Assembly (NCBI GenBank): GCA_001972305.1
Contig: BDDD01000306.1
Coordinates: forward strand, 385,438-449,437
Length of the DNA: 64,000 bases
Origin: Cephalotus follicularis
Taxonomy: Eukaryota > Streptophyta > Magnoliopsida > Oxalidales > Cephalotaceae
Direction of reading: 5' to 3'
In this document: piece by piece, positions 1 through 10,712 of the stretch
Position numbering within the stretch: position 1 is the stretch's first letter
Layout: the number at the start of each line of letters is the position of its first letter
Notes under the pieces: model-generated
Database searches by the model: none
What the model saw: the letters and a program-made list of their open reading frames with translations, nothing else
What the model was told of the DNA's origin: nothing
Made by a program: the position numbers and the translations under genes

Positions 1-172
1 GACATTAACATCCCCAATCGGCAACAGGAGTGAACCGATTTATCCTTCTATTACATACGACTCCTTATATACTTACGTTATACATACTGTCAAATATAGT
101 TTTATTGTAAATTTATCGGTTATATTCTCGTTAGTACGGTTCACCGGTATTTGTCAAGTATACGTTATTATG
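1..172. other. Sequence upstream of the LTR match, unassigned
   Basis: If the left LTR were a full copy of the right one, this stretch should match 5367-5538. It does not; identity begins abruptly at 173. It could be an unrelated insertion, the flank of a truncated LTR, or a recombinant LTR. There is no coding signal. Confidence 0.5.
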
Positions 173-503
173 ATTGAGCTAGGACGTTCAGGAGCCTGCT
201 GCTGAAGCTTGGAGAGCTTCTTTTATCATTTTAAGGTTGTTATATTTCTTTATGATGGAATTGTATTTTGTAATGAACGAACGAATCATACCTCGTTTTG
301 TTACTTCCTTATGTTAAGGATAATTTTATCTTATACCGCACGTAGTATGGGATGCGTGCAGATGGTTGTATTTATATTCCGGTTTATTGACTGCTTCCGC
401 ATATTGTTACATATTGTTTAATGAAATGCCGGAATGTACGTTTAATACTGATACCACCACATATGCTCGTCTATTGATGGTAATGAAATAACTGGGTGTG
501 ACA
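173..503 (+). repeat. 5' LTR, 3' part only
   Basis: It aligns without indels to 5539-5869 with 7 mismatches in 331 bases (about 2%), which suggests a fairly recent insertion. It ends in TGTGACA three bases before the primer binding site. The 70-residue reading frame inside occurs in both LTR copies and is not a gene. Confidence 0.88.
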
Positions 504-506
504 GCA

Positions 507-518
507 TGGTATCAGAGC
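507..518 (+). other. Primer binding site (initiator tRNA-Met type)
   Basis: TGGTATCAGAGC lies just inside the 5' LTR. This is the standard plant retrotransposon primer site complementary to the 3' end of initiator tRNA-Met, and it fixes the LTR boundary at 503. Confidence 0.92.
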
Positions 519-606
519 ATATTCCATATATGCTAGCTGGGATAAGTTTCTCGGAAATTAATGAAATGCTTCCTAATGATTTTTGTCATTCCATATAGGA
601 AACAAA

Positions 607-1360
607 ATGGATCCAAGAAGAGGACGAAGGGGAAGGCGTAGAGCCGACGAGGGGATCAATGCTCCGCCGGTGCCTGAAAATGTTCCCCCAGTCCATGATG
701 ATAGAAGTAATTTTGACAACCTGGCTGATCTTTTCAGACAGCAGATGCAGTCGAATGCGGCCAACATGGAACAGATCCGACAAATGTATGAGGCTAATTG
801 GGCATATCAACCAGCACTGGATGCTTGTCATGCAGGTGGATTTGGCCGAGATCTGGAACGGTTCATGCGATAGAATCCTCCGACCTTTAATGGCGAGCTG
901 AATGCCACTGCTGCTGAGCGATGGATTAGAGATCTGGAGAAGATATTTGCTGCTCTGGACTGTACAGATGAGCAGAAGCTCAGTTTTGCTGTATACCGTC
1001 TGTGGGGCGAAGCTACGTACTGGTGGGAGAGAACAGAAGCGAAGTGGGAGGCCTGTGGACTCAACAGAACTTGGGACAGATTTCAGTCCGAGTTTCTGGA
1101 TGCTTATGTACCGCAGATAGAGCGTGACAGATGGGAGACAGAGCTAATGAAGTTACGTCAAGGTGACATGACGGTAGCTCAATACCATACCAGATTTGTA
1201 GAGCTGGCCAGACACACGCCATATCTTGTGGAGGGAGAGTCACGGATGATCCGGAGGTTCCTAAAAGGCCTTCGACCAGATATCAGATCCAAGTTGTTGA
1301 TGTTACAGCTAACTTCTTTTGTTGAAGTTGCTGAGAGGGCGATGATTCTCGAAGAAGAAG
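607..1360 (+). pseudogene. Ty3/gypsy gag, nonsense codon and 3' deletion
   Basis: The start ATG at 607 is followed by a basic N-terminus (MDPRRGRRGRRR). An in-frame TAG at 871-873 interrupts the frame exactly where gag continues with a PPTFNG-type motif; CAG to TAG is the simplest cause. The rest carries the retrotransposon gag core (tryptophan-rich A-WW-R region, then FLDAYVP and YHTRF-type motifs). The reading frame enters the deletion at the GAAGAAGAAG run 1351-1360. The zinc knuckle is absent, so no functional capsid protein is expected. Confidence 0.85.
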
Positions 1361-2946
1361 GATGGGTCAATGCGTCTGTGCATTGACTACAGGTTGCTGA
1401 ATCAAGTGACGGTGAAGAACAAGTATCCTCTGCCACATATTGAGGAATTGTTCGATCAGTCACAAGGCTCAACTGTATACTCTAAACTTGACCTGAGAAC
1501 AGGTTACCATCAGTTGAGGATCAGAGAAGGCGATGTGGAGAAAACCACATTTCGAACCAGATATGGGCATTACGAATTTTTGATACTGCCATTTGGTTTG
1601 ACTAATGTTCCTGCAGCCTTTATGTGCTTAATGAACAGAGTATTCCAACCTTATCTTGATCAGTTTGTTGTTATCTTTCTTGACGACATCCTGATTTATT
1701 CAAAGAGTATTGAGGAGCACATGCAGCATTTGCGAATTGTATTGCAGACACTACGGAAAGAACAGTTGTACGCCAAATTTAGCAAGTGCCAATTCTGGCT
1801 GGATCATGTGACGTTCCTAGGTCACATAGTATCGAATGAAGGATTGTCAGTGGATCCTTCAAAGATTGAAAGCATTGTTGATTGGCCCCAACCGAAGAAC
1901 GTAACGGAGGTTCGTAGTTTCTTGGGTTTGGCTGGCTACTACCGAAGATTCATCAAGGAGTTTTCAAAGCTTACTACCCCGATGACACAGTTGACTCAGA
2001 AGAAGTCAAGCTTTGTGTGGGATGAGTCTTGTGAGGCAAGTTTCCAAGAGTTGAAGAGTCGGTTAATTTCGACTCCAGTGTTGGCACTACCTGAAGGTAA
2101 TGAGGGATTTACTGTCTACACTGACGCCTCTGGGAAAGGTTTGGGATGCGTTCTCATGCAACATGGTAGGGTGATTGCGTACGCATCGAGGAAGTTGAAG
2201 TCGTATAAGGAAAATTATCCCGTACACGATCTTGAATTGGCAGCCATAGTGTTTGCTTTGCAGAAATGAAGACACTATCTCTATGGTGCTCAGTTTGAAA
2301 TCTTCACTGACCATAAGAGCTTGAAGTATTTGTTTTCCCAGAAGGAGCTCAACATGAGGCAGAGACGATGGGTGAAGTTCTTTAATGACTACAACTGCAA
2401 TATTCAATACCACCCAGGAAAAGCAAATGTAGTGGCTGATGCGCTGAGTCGCAAGGCAATGATTGTTGGAGCTATGGTCTCACAGTGGAACCTATTGGAG
2501 GAATTTCAGAGATGGAATCCGTTCATGGTTTCCCGAGGAGTGATTGTGGCTAGTATGAGAGCACAACCGGAACTTATCGAGCGTATTTTGACTGCTCAGT
2601 ATAGTGATGCTGAATTGTGGAGTGTTCGTGAGAACCTTGACGCTGACTCTGAGTTCTCCGTTCGTACTGATGGCATATTGAGTTTCCGAGGGAGGATTTG
2701 TATCCCTGATGATGAGGCTATCAAGAGTGAGCTACTGCAACAAGCTCACAAATCGAGGTATAGTGTTCACCCAGGAAGTTCCAAGATGTGGCACGACCTG
2801 AAGAAGAATTACTGGTGGAGCGGCATGAAGAGAGAAATTGCAGAGTATGTAGCAAGATGTTTGACCTGTCAGAGAGTGAAGGCTGAACATCAGAAACCTG
2901 CGGGACTGCTACAATCACTACCAGTGTACCCGACCCATCTCACATT
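1361..2946 (+). pseudogene. Ty3/gypsy pol fragment: RT, RNase H, integrase zinc finger
   Basis: The frame starts inside the RT ([14 protein letters not shown]). It contains the catalytic FLDD box (about 1672-1690), the RT thumb, and RNase H (YTDASGKG and the ADALSRK end). A TGA at 2267-2269 interrupts RNase H, where the family has a tryptophan codon (K-W-RHYLYG). The integrase HHCC zinc finger follows (HPGSSKMWHDLK to CLTCQRVK), then the frame reaches the second deletion near 2925. Protease, the RT N-terminus and the integrase DDE core are missing. Confidence 0.9.
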
Positions 2947-3150
2947 TTGAGCTACGACCCTGGATTCATTAGCCCGAGATTGACATATGAAGAAAGGCCG
3001 ACGAGGATTGTTGATCGAATGGAAAAGGTTCTGAGGAACAAGACCATCCCTATGGTCAAAGTGTTGTGGCGTTTTCACGGGGCTGAGGAAGCTACGTGGG
3101 AGCGTGAGGACGAAATGAAGGAAACATTTTCCCACTTGTTCGGAATGTAA
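2929..3150 (+). pseudogene. Ty3/gypsy pol C-terminus (chromodomain-like)
   Basis: In a frame different from the upstream pol, the sequence reads PDPSHILSYDPG and then the C-terminal motif VKVLWRFHGAEEATWERED that ends chromovirus polyproteins. TAA is at 3148-3150. The frame change at 2925-2930 marks the second internal deletion. Confidence 0.82.
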
Positions 3151-3183
3151 TGAAAAGGCTAAATTCGAGGACGAATTTTCTTG

Positions 3184-3196
3184 AAGGAGGGGGGAA
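3184..3196 (+). other. Polypurine tract
   Basis: AAGGAGGGGGGAA immediately precedes the LTR start TGTAATAACC. This is the expected plus-strand primer and it defines the 3' LTR start at 3197. Confidence 0.88.
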
Positions 3197-5869
3197 TGTA
3201 ATAACCGCAACTTCAATTAATATATATTGATCCAATTTTGAAATAAAATATACATTTTAATCGAGTTATTTATCCAATTATACTGATTTCTATGACTGAT
3301 AAGTGTTTGGGGGTGAATTGATATGCAATTGGAAAAGTATCAAAGCTTGGAAAACCCTAATCCAGCCAAACAGCCGACTGCCACAGGGTAACAGTCGACT
3401 GTTGGCCATGTGAAAAAGGCAGTCGACTGCCCACTAATTCCAGTCGACTGGTTTTGCCAGGACAGATTTTCTGGCATGTGCTTAGATAAGATGAACAGAT
3501 GGGATAATGGCACTTGTGTCTCCCCACCTGCCAGAACATGCAAAGGTGAATATCTGCATGTTCTCTGCATACCACCAACTACCTAATTGATTAATTAAGA
3601 GAAAAAGTGGAAGTGAGGGAGGCATGAGGTGGAAAGAAAAGAAAGAAAATTGTAAGTGCATGTGAGTAGGTAACAAATCTGACGAATTGAGAGTTATATC
3701 TGCTGATAGAATGTTGTTTGAGTGTTAGAAACACAGAGTGAAGTGAGAGTTACTAAGGATTGTGGAGGACTTGCATTGGAGGTGTTAGAAAGTTCAAAAA
3801 GGGAGGACTTTGAGGCTCTAGACACTTGGTAAGTCCTTGATCCGAATTCCTTGTTATTTTGATGATTAAATGACTAGGAAAAATGTTATATATCTTCTGC
3901 TAATGGATTGGAATAACAATCCTTGGAATCGAAATGGAAAGTAATAATGAAATCAAGTGGAATTGGTGATATAGTCTTTAGAGTAGATTTTAATTATTGT
4001 TAGCATTATGATATATGCTTAATGGATTCTAAGCATGAAATATATTCTGTCAAAACAAGATAAAATCAATGAATTCGAGATTGGATAATTTGACATAGAA
4101 TTCAAAGATGGAAGTGATAGAAAGGTAAAGAAAAGTTAAAGACTTAAGTGGATTAATGATTAAACCACTGTAAGAGTTATTGAAACTTGCTGGTATTGAT
4201 GCATATGTTCATAAACAAACATGCCTAGATTGTTTCTTCTGGAAATCGAAAGAGTGATTGGTGAAAGTGACTTGGAACTCAAAGAGAAAGATCACTCAAT
4301 TGATCTTGGGATAGCAAATTGAGGTAGGGGTAGTGTTATGTTTTGGAAGATATGATCATGCATTACATGTATGTTAATTTCTACTTGCATTGAACTGATT
4401 TGTCATTGAATTGCACTACACATAAACTGTTCTGTCTGTATTTCTGGGCAAAAACAGTCGACTGCCATTGAAAGCAGTCGACTACTCAACCCAACAGTCA
4501 GCTGGTTCTTGAGGGCAGTCGACTATTCTGGGCATAAAATTGCACAACATCAATTGAATTGCTACTGTTTTGCATTGTTATTGATTTGTATATGTTACCA
4601 TTATAAGGTATATACTGTTTGATGTTATTTAACATCATTACTACTGATATTTCACTGATCGAACGAATTATGTGCTATATACACGATTTATGGCTTAAAC
4701 ACCATTTTAAGTGAAAGCTACGATTTACAAAAACTACTGCCTTGTTTAAATGTTACTGCATATACTACTTATGTTAGTATATATCTACTGTTTGGTGATA
4801 TTAACACCGCTGTTACTGATAATTTCAAAGATTTCAACCATTTATGGTCTTTGTGCCAAAATTGCGATATTTACTATCAATTTCAAAAGAACACTTATTG
4901 TTTAAAGGAACCATTGATTTTCCTCCTACCAGAGAGGTAACTACTGTTTGTTTCCAAATTGGAAACCACTACTGTACTGATATCGTTTCCTCGCATGAGA
5001 TGTACGATTACTGAACTGATATATGTTTCTAAAGAAAACATTTGATATTGCATATTAATCATATATGTAATATTGCTACTGATTGTACTGATTGAATTGA
5101 TTGTCTATGTTACTACCGTAGTTAGTGATGGAGGATATCACTGATTATGGATGTGATCCTGGGTGCCAGGAGTTGGCCAGAGTATCACCCCACTGTCTGC
5201 AATTGCAGAAATTACTGTTAAACTACCCGCCAACGCCGGTAGTAATTGTTACCTGTTCTATCATCCTCGGTGTATAGGGTGATAGTTAGGTGGTGCACAG
5301 TTGGTGCTAGGAGTTAGCGACATGTGACACCCAAACGACTGAATGAATTGATTGTACCCTTGTGCGGTATTATTGCATATGAACTGTTCATGGCCACTTG
5401 GCATGGTTGCTATTATATTGGCTATTTAAATGTTATTTTGATATAAACTGTCATACATATTGCATTCATATATTCCTAAGCATACATTATCTTCCTATTT
5501 AGCCAAGTGAGGACAACGGCTAACCCCTACAATTACAAATTGAGCTAGGACGTTCAGGAGCCTGCTGCTGAAGCTTGGAGAGCTTCTTTTATCATTTTAA
5601 GGTTGTTATATTTCTTTATGATGGAATTGTATTTTGTAATGAACGAACGAATCATACCTCGTTTTGTTACTTCCTTATGTTAAGGATAATTTTATCTTAT
5701 ACCGCACGTAGTATGGGATGCGTGCGGATGGTTGTATTTATATTCCGGTTTATTAACTGCTTCCGCATATTGTTACATATTGTTTAATGAAATACCGGAA
5801 TGTACATTTAATACTGATGCCACCACATATGCTGGTCTATTGATGGTAATGAAATAACGGGGTGTGACA
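3197..5869 (+). repeat. 3' LTR, complete, about 2.67 kb
   Basis: It begins TGTAATAACC and ends GGTGTGACA (TG...CA). It holds two clusters of the palindrome CAGTCGACTG or near copies (3371-3450 and 4455-4525), a long AT-rich middle, and a region near 5130-5330 with short repeats around GGTGCCAGGAGTT. There is no coding potential. Confidence 0.88.
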
Positions 5870-5879
5870 TTAAATAAGT

Positions 5880-7336
5880 TGTTAACATAGTCTAGAAACT
5901 ATTTCTAACAAATAGAAGGAGATGGTGACTCACATGATGGAGTCACTATTTCCTTCAAGTTCCTTTTGGGTTTCAATGCTAGTTTCCAAATAGAGGAAAT
6001 CCTCTAAAACTATCCACACTAAGAGATCTCATTCTTTCTCCTTTCTCCAACATTTGGACGTAAAAAAACTCTTTTTCTCTTCTTCCTTTTTTTTTTCTCA
6101 AAAATTGACTGAATTAATTAGAAGTTATGTTCATGAGACAAAGTCTTCTCTATCTTTGTCTTATGCTAGTAAGTGTTATTAATTGAGAAGATAATAATGT
6201 AATAAATATATAACCTTATTACTTAACACTTAAGTAACTTAGACTTGGTAAATAATAGATATTTATGTCTCATGGAATCATCTTATGATTTCATTCATAC
6301 TTTGTTAGAGATCATTGTATTGTGTGTGACTCTTTAGGTCAATTATTACGCTGACTGTATAATTAAATTGCGATTCCTGCAATTATTCAATTAAACATTT
6401 TTCATCACATGGAAACACTTTAATTGAAAATCCCAATTAAAAATATTTTAATTCTTTTTCATCCGAGATAGGTTATCAATCTACCTCATGCATTCTACCG
6501 ATCAGTATCGACATATAGTAATGCATACTGACTCTCGGGTAATATGAATTTTTCTTGAACCATAATATGTAGGTTCGTGCATGTTTAATCCTTCCATCGT
6601 CAATGCTCTAATTAAGCCCAGAGTATGGATTACGTCAAACCCTAATAGTTTAATTAATATGTACCATGATATAATGTCATTAGCACTATCATATTAGAGG
6701 TTTGCCTCTAATATGAACTAGCGATTTCTGAACACTTCCTTCATATCACTACTCTTACCATGGTCAGAGCTTTTCTGCCAATGATCAATCAATATGAACA
6801 TCTATCCCTTTTACTTGGAGAGATGGATCAAATATTGCTCACTCACCTATCTCTGCCATAAACCTGTCATACCCAACCAATACCTGTATGCTCCCCATAG
6901 TTGGGAGACATATGTAAACATTATTAAAGCATAGCATCCTATGCATATGATACAAGTGGTAGCTCATGTATAAGGATCGTTGTTGCACTTCTGCCATCAG
7001 GAATGTCTATTTGATGTACAGTAAAAATTCCATACGGACATTCCTTCTTGTGAGTCAATTTCAGTGAACTCATTCACCCACGTGTATTGCCTTTGTTTCC
7101 ACAAGATAATTTATGAGATCAATCACCCTCTAAACGAGCTGCTATACTACGTGATGGTCTTATTGGATTAAGCATGTCCTGAGTATTTAATCTTACGATA
7201 AGGAAGATTTAAGAATAAAGGTTATCGATGTTCCAATTATCACTTTTTGATCTAATCAAGAATTTCGTTCTTCCAGTTCTAATCTTAGGACATTCAAATA
7301 TTAATACATTAAATTAACTCATAGCCATTGTTAACA
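5880..7336. mobile_element. Putative solo-LTR-like block
   Basis: A non-coding 1.46-kb block bounded by TGTTAACA at both ends (5880-5887 and 7329-7336), directly next to the Ty3 element. Its less AT-rich core (6480-7200) resembles LTR or non-autonomous retroelement sequence. No 5-bp target duplication is visible, so the boundaries are tentative. Confidence 0.3.
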
Positions 7337-8450
7337 AATTATACATTTGATTGAACATCCTCAAAGATAAGTTTACATATTACAGTATATGACAACTTCT
7401 TACAAGATTTATCTCTAACACTTAGGGAGGTTTTTGTAAAATCTAAAAATAAATGTAGATATTTGTGATCAAAGAAAATATCAGGGAGGTTAAAACGGAT
7501 AACAAATGAGTAACATACGAATATTTTCGTAAAATATAAAAACACAAACATTTCAGTTTGTGATTAAATAATAATATTTTGATCATCAAATATTCAGTAA
7601 TCATTTTTTTTATGAAATTAGTTGAATTAGAAACTATCTTCTCAACGAGTATTTTTTTTTAAACTTAAAATAAACTACAGATGAGCAACATACTAATATT
7701 TTCATAAAATAAAAATAAAAATATATTGAAAAAATAAAACTTAAGGTATTATTGGTATTTTTAATGTAAATAGAGATATTTGTTGGATAGTTATATAATT
7801 TAGGGAGGTTTTTATAAAATTTAAAAATAGAAAGAGATATTTGTGATTAAAAAAACATCACGGAGATTCTTCTAGTTTACTTTTTTTTAGAGGGATAGTA
7901 GTTATCCTTGAAAAAAAACACAAGTTTGTGTACTTGCCAACTAATTTTTATATTTATATATTATATTTCAAGAATTTAATTATTGAATTAGATGTTATAT
8001 TTATGTAAAGTATAAATCTCAATTTTTAAGTCATTTGGACATATCATATCTCTAGATGATTTATTGAATAAATTATTCTTTTATATTAAATAAAAAAATA
8101 ATAAAACAGTTAAAATTTTTAAACATAGTAAAATAATTAGATATTTTTAATTAATTTAAAATTTAATATACTAAATCTATACATATAAAACATTATTTCA
8201 ACAATTAGATTTATAAAATATAATCCGTAAATTTAATAATTAAAATAAAAATAACAAAAACTTATATTTTATAACAATAATATTATTTTTTTTTCTTTTT
8301 TTTAATATTATTTAAAGAGGATATTTTTATAATTTCATTACTTCTCACAGAAATTTCTCAAGTTTAATCCTAATATTTACGCCACGTCAAAACCACCAAT
8401 CCCATTGTGACAAAAATAACCCCAATAATTTATCGAAATGACAAAGTATC
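7337..8450. repeat. AT-rich intergenic DNA with a duplicated motif
   Basis: A segment around 7424-7490 (AGGGAGGTTTTTGTAAAATC... then GATATTTGTGATC) recurs around 7801-7865. A neighbouring motif (AACATACGAATATTTTCGTA) recurs near 7687. No gene is seen. Confidence 0.5.
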
Positions 8451-8460
8451 CAAATTTTTG

Positions 8461-8523
8461 GTTTATATAAATTGTGTTTCTTTCTCTCTCCAAAAAAGGG
8501 GAGCAGGGGTTAATTAGGGTTTT
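8461..8523 (+). promoter_or_regulatory. Core promoter and telo-box-like motif of the SmD3 gene
   Basis: TTTATATAAAT (8461-8471) is a good TATA box about 95 bases before the ATG at 8565. TTAGGGTTT (8514-8522) is a telo-box-type motif common upstream of plant genes for the translation and RNA machinery. The intervening 5' UTR is CT-rich. Confidence 0.55.
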
Positions 8524-8564
8524 GCAGAGACAAGGAGAGCGAGGAAGAGAAAACGAACGAAGCC

Positions 8565-9021
8565 ATGAGTAGGAGCTTGGGGATACCAGTGAAGCTGCTT
8601 CACGAGGCATCAGGACACGTGGTGACAGTAGAGTTGAAGAGCGGAGAGCTCTACAGAGGTAACATGCTCGAGTGTGAGGATAACTGGAATTGCCAACTTC
8701 AACAAGTCACCTTCACCGCCAAGGTACTTTTGCGTCAATTCACTATTTGATACTTTTGAATAATTTTTCAGTTGTTTTCTTATTGATTTAAAACCCCTAC
8801 GTTATATGGAAGGTTTTTTGTCGACTAATTCATTATGTTTGTGGATCTGATTGATTAAGGTTGTTATACTAATCACATTTTGGATGCTTATATAAGCCAT
8901 ATTTGTGAATAACTGCTAAAGCCTAATTTGATTATTTGAAAGTTAAATATATGTTACACATTGTTGATTGTGGTATTTAAATCCTGTAATTCATGAGATT
9001 GAGCAATTTTCAAAATCCGTT

Positions 9022-9067
<46 letters not shown>

Positions 9068-10109
9068 TAGTGAATGACTTGAACCATTGAGTTGCTCATA
9101 TTTTGCTCGGTCACTTTGCACACTGTGTTGCCCCTGTTTTCCCCCACCCAATGTGTATATATGTTCAGTTGCGTGAATACAAATCCATATAACTGCCACT
9201 GAGTTAGCCACTTTATTTCGATTAGTTTCAACACACTGAAGTCTTGTGTTTATATTAGAAGAAGCATAGGCTTAATTGTTGTGCATAAGTATACACAAAA
9301 TGAATTTTAAGCCTTTGAAATGTGATCAATTTTCACGCCATTGATCTGTAAGATTTTGTTGATTATAACTCTATTATTGGCTCCAAGTTATAATATAATT
9401 GGGCTTGTACATAGGACGGGAAGGTGACACAGCTGGAACATGTTTTCGTTCGTGGAAGTAAAGTCAGGTTCATGGTCATACCAGACATGCTGAAGAATGC
9501 TCCTATGTTCAAGCGTCTGGATGCTAGAATCAAGGTAAATTTACCTTTGCTATTGTGCCATACATCTCTTTTTTTATCTTTTCCTTTATTTTGGTAGTTT
9601 TGATTTAAATGTTCTGACCTGTGTAATTCCACTACTGTTTCTAACAAATGACTTCATTAACTTCTCAAAGGGTAAGGGCTCGTCACTTGGAGTTGGCAGG
9701 GGTAGAGCTGTTGCGATGCGTGCGAGGGTAAGTGTTTCCTAGTTCTGCATATATCGTTTCTTTAGGTTTTTTTTCCGGCTCAGAATTTATCTAGGTATGA
9801 TTGAAAAGCATTGGGATTTGACGTGTGTATATAACCGTATCCGTACCACACGACAAATGCCTTCAAACCTGTGAATTGTCATGATTGACAATAAAAGGGC
9901 AAATCCTGATGTTGCTGATTAAAAATCAGTTCAAGGAGCGCTGGCTGCGTAATTTGTTATTAAGCTGCTAGATTAATTAACTAAAGTGGATGTTGTAGCT
10001 TGCTATGCTTAACCCGTTTTTATATTGATTTCGTTTTATTCTCCAGGCTCAAGCTGCTGGACGTGGAACAACACCAGGTAGAGGTGTTGTACCACCTGTT
10101 CGGAGGTAA
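8565..10109 (+). CDS. SMD3: Small nuclear ribonucleoprotein SmD3
   Basis: Core spliceosomal Sm protein; with the other six Sm proteins it forms the ring on U1, U2, U4 and U5 snRNA. Exons: 8565-8723, 9415-9534, 9671-9727, 10047-10109; all introns GT-AG, all in phase 0, total 132 residues. Sm1 motif: [20 protein letters not shown]-type strand followed by the NW-C region. Sm2 motif: [10 protein letters not shown] followed by [11 protein letters not shown], diagnostic of SmD3. The C-terminus is an RG/GRG-rich tail, the usual symmetric dimethyl-arginine target. The length fits the family. A (GA)n microsatellite sits in intron 1. The gene faces the BTB gene tail-to-tail with about 600 bases between stop codons. 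Confidence 0.95.
9026..9065. repeat. (GA)20 microsatellite in SmD3 intron 1
   Basis: An uninterrupted GA dinucleotide run, well away from both splice sites. Confidence 0.95.
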
Positions 10110-10712
10110 TCTGACTTCAAAATGGTCTCTTACCCCATTCACTGCAGAGGTTCTTTGTTCCTATTAATCTCCAATTCAGTGTAAAAGTTCACTTCTTCCA
10201 GTTTATTTAGGATTGAAAAATTTAGCAACTCCAGTTTTTGTATGCATGTATTAAAAACGAAGAATTGAGCTCTTCACTATTATTATGTCTGGATTTCCAG
10301 TTGTTTCTGTTGGTCATGCAATAGAAAGGTGCTTGGGTTAGCATGTTTAAAATTTCCAGGAACTAATGTTAGTGTCACATTATTGCATACGGTGATTGTA
10401 AATTAAATTCTCAGGGCAATCTATTGGGCAAATTGACTTGTAGTGCTATACAAGAAGTGGGTTATTGATCAAAAAATATTTCAGTAACAGATAGTCAGGA
10501 GATTTTATTGCCAACACTTACAAAATTGTACAAACCAGGAATTTGAAACCCAGAAAGGCACACAATACCACCACCAAGTTGTAGTAACCAGGCGGTGTAG
10601 CAGTAAAGTAAGTAGTGAAACATTCTGTTCGGATTTTATTTCCAAACTACTACCAACAAGTGCAACAATCCGGCCAAAAACTCATTATCCCGATTGGTAT
10701 GCCCCCATCAAC
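10110..10712. other. 3' UTR/intergenic space between convergent genes
   Basis: This contains the 3' UTRs of the SmD3 gene (+) and the BTB gene (-). No additional gene, repeat or RNA was recognised. Confidence 0.6.

Larger units (their letters stand above)
173..5869 (+). mobile_element. Decayed Ty3/gypsy LTR retrotransposon (chromovirus, Tekay/Del-like)
   Basis: The order is partial 5' LTR (173-503), primer binding site (507-518), gag, pol fragments, polypurine tract (3184-3196) and 3' LTR (3197-5869). The gag-RT-RNaseH-integrase order and the chromodomain-like C-terminus place it in Ty3/gypsy chromoviruses; the exact clade is inference. The internal region is only about 2.7 kb because two blocks are missing: end of gag, protease and start of RT (junction about 1351-1360), and the integrase core (junction about 2925-2930). 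It also carries nonsense codons, so it is non-autonomous. The 5' LTR runs off or is broken at the window edge, so no target duplication can be tested. Confidence 0.9.

Noticed and set aside
209-5787. Identical 70-residue ORFs at 209-421 and 5575-5787
   Set aside because: They are the two LTR copies of one retrotransposon; no protein features.
9728-10046. Possible C/D-box snoRNA in SmD3 intron 3
   Set aside because: CTGATG and CTGA motifs are present but no proper C box, D box and terminal stem arrangement.
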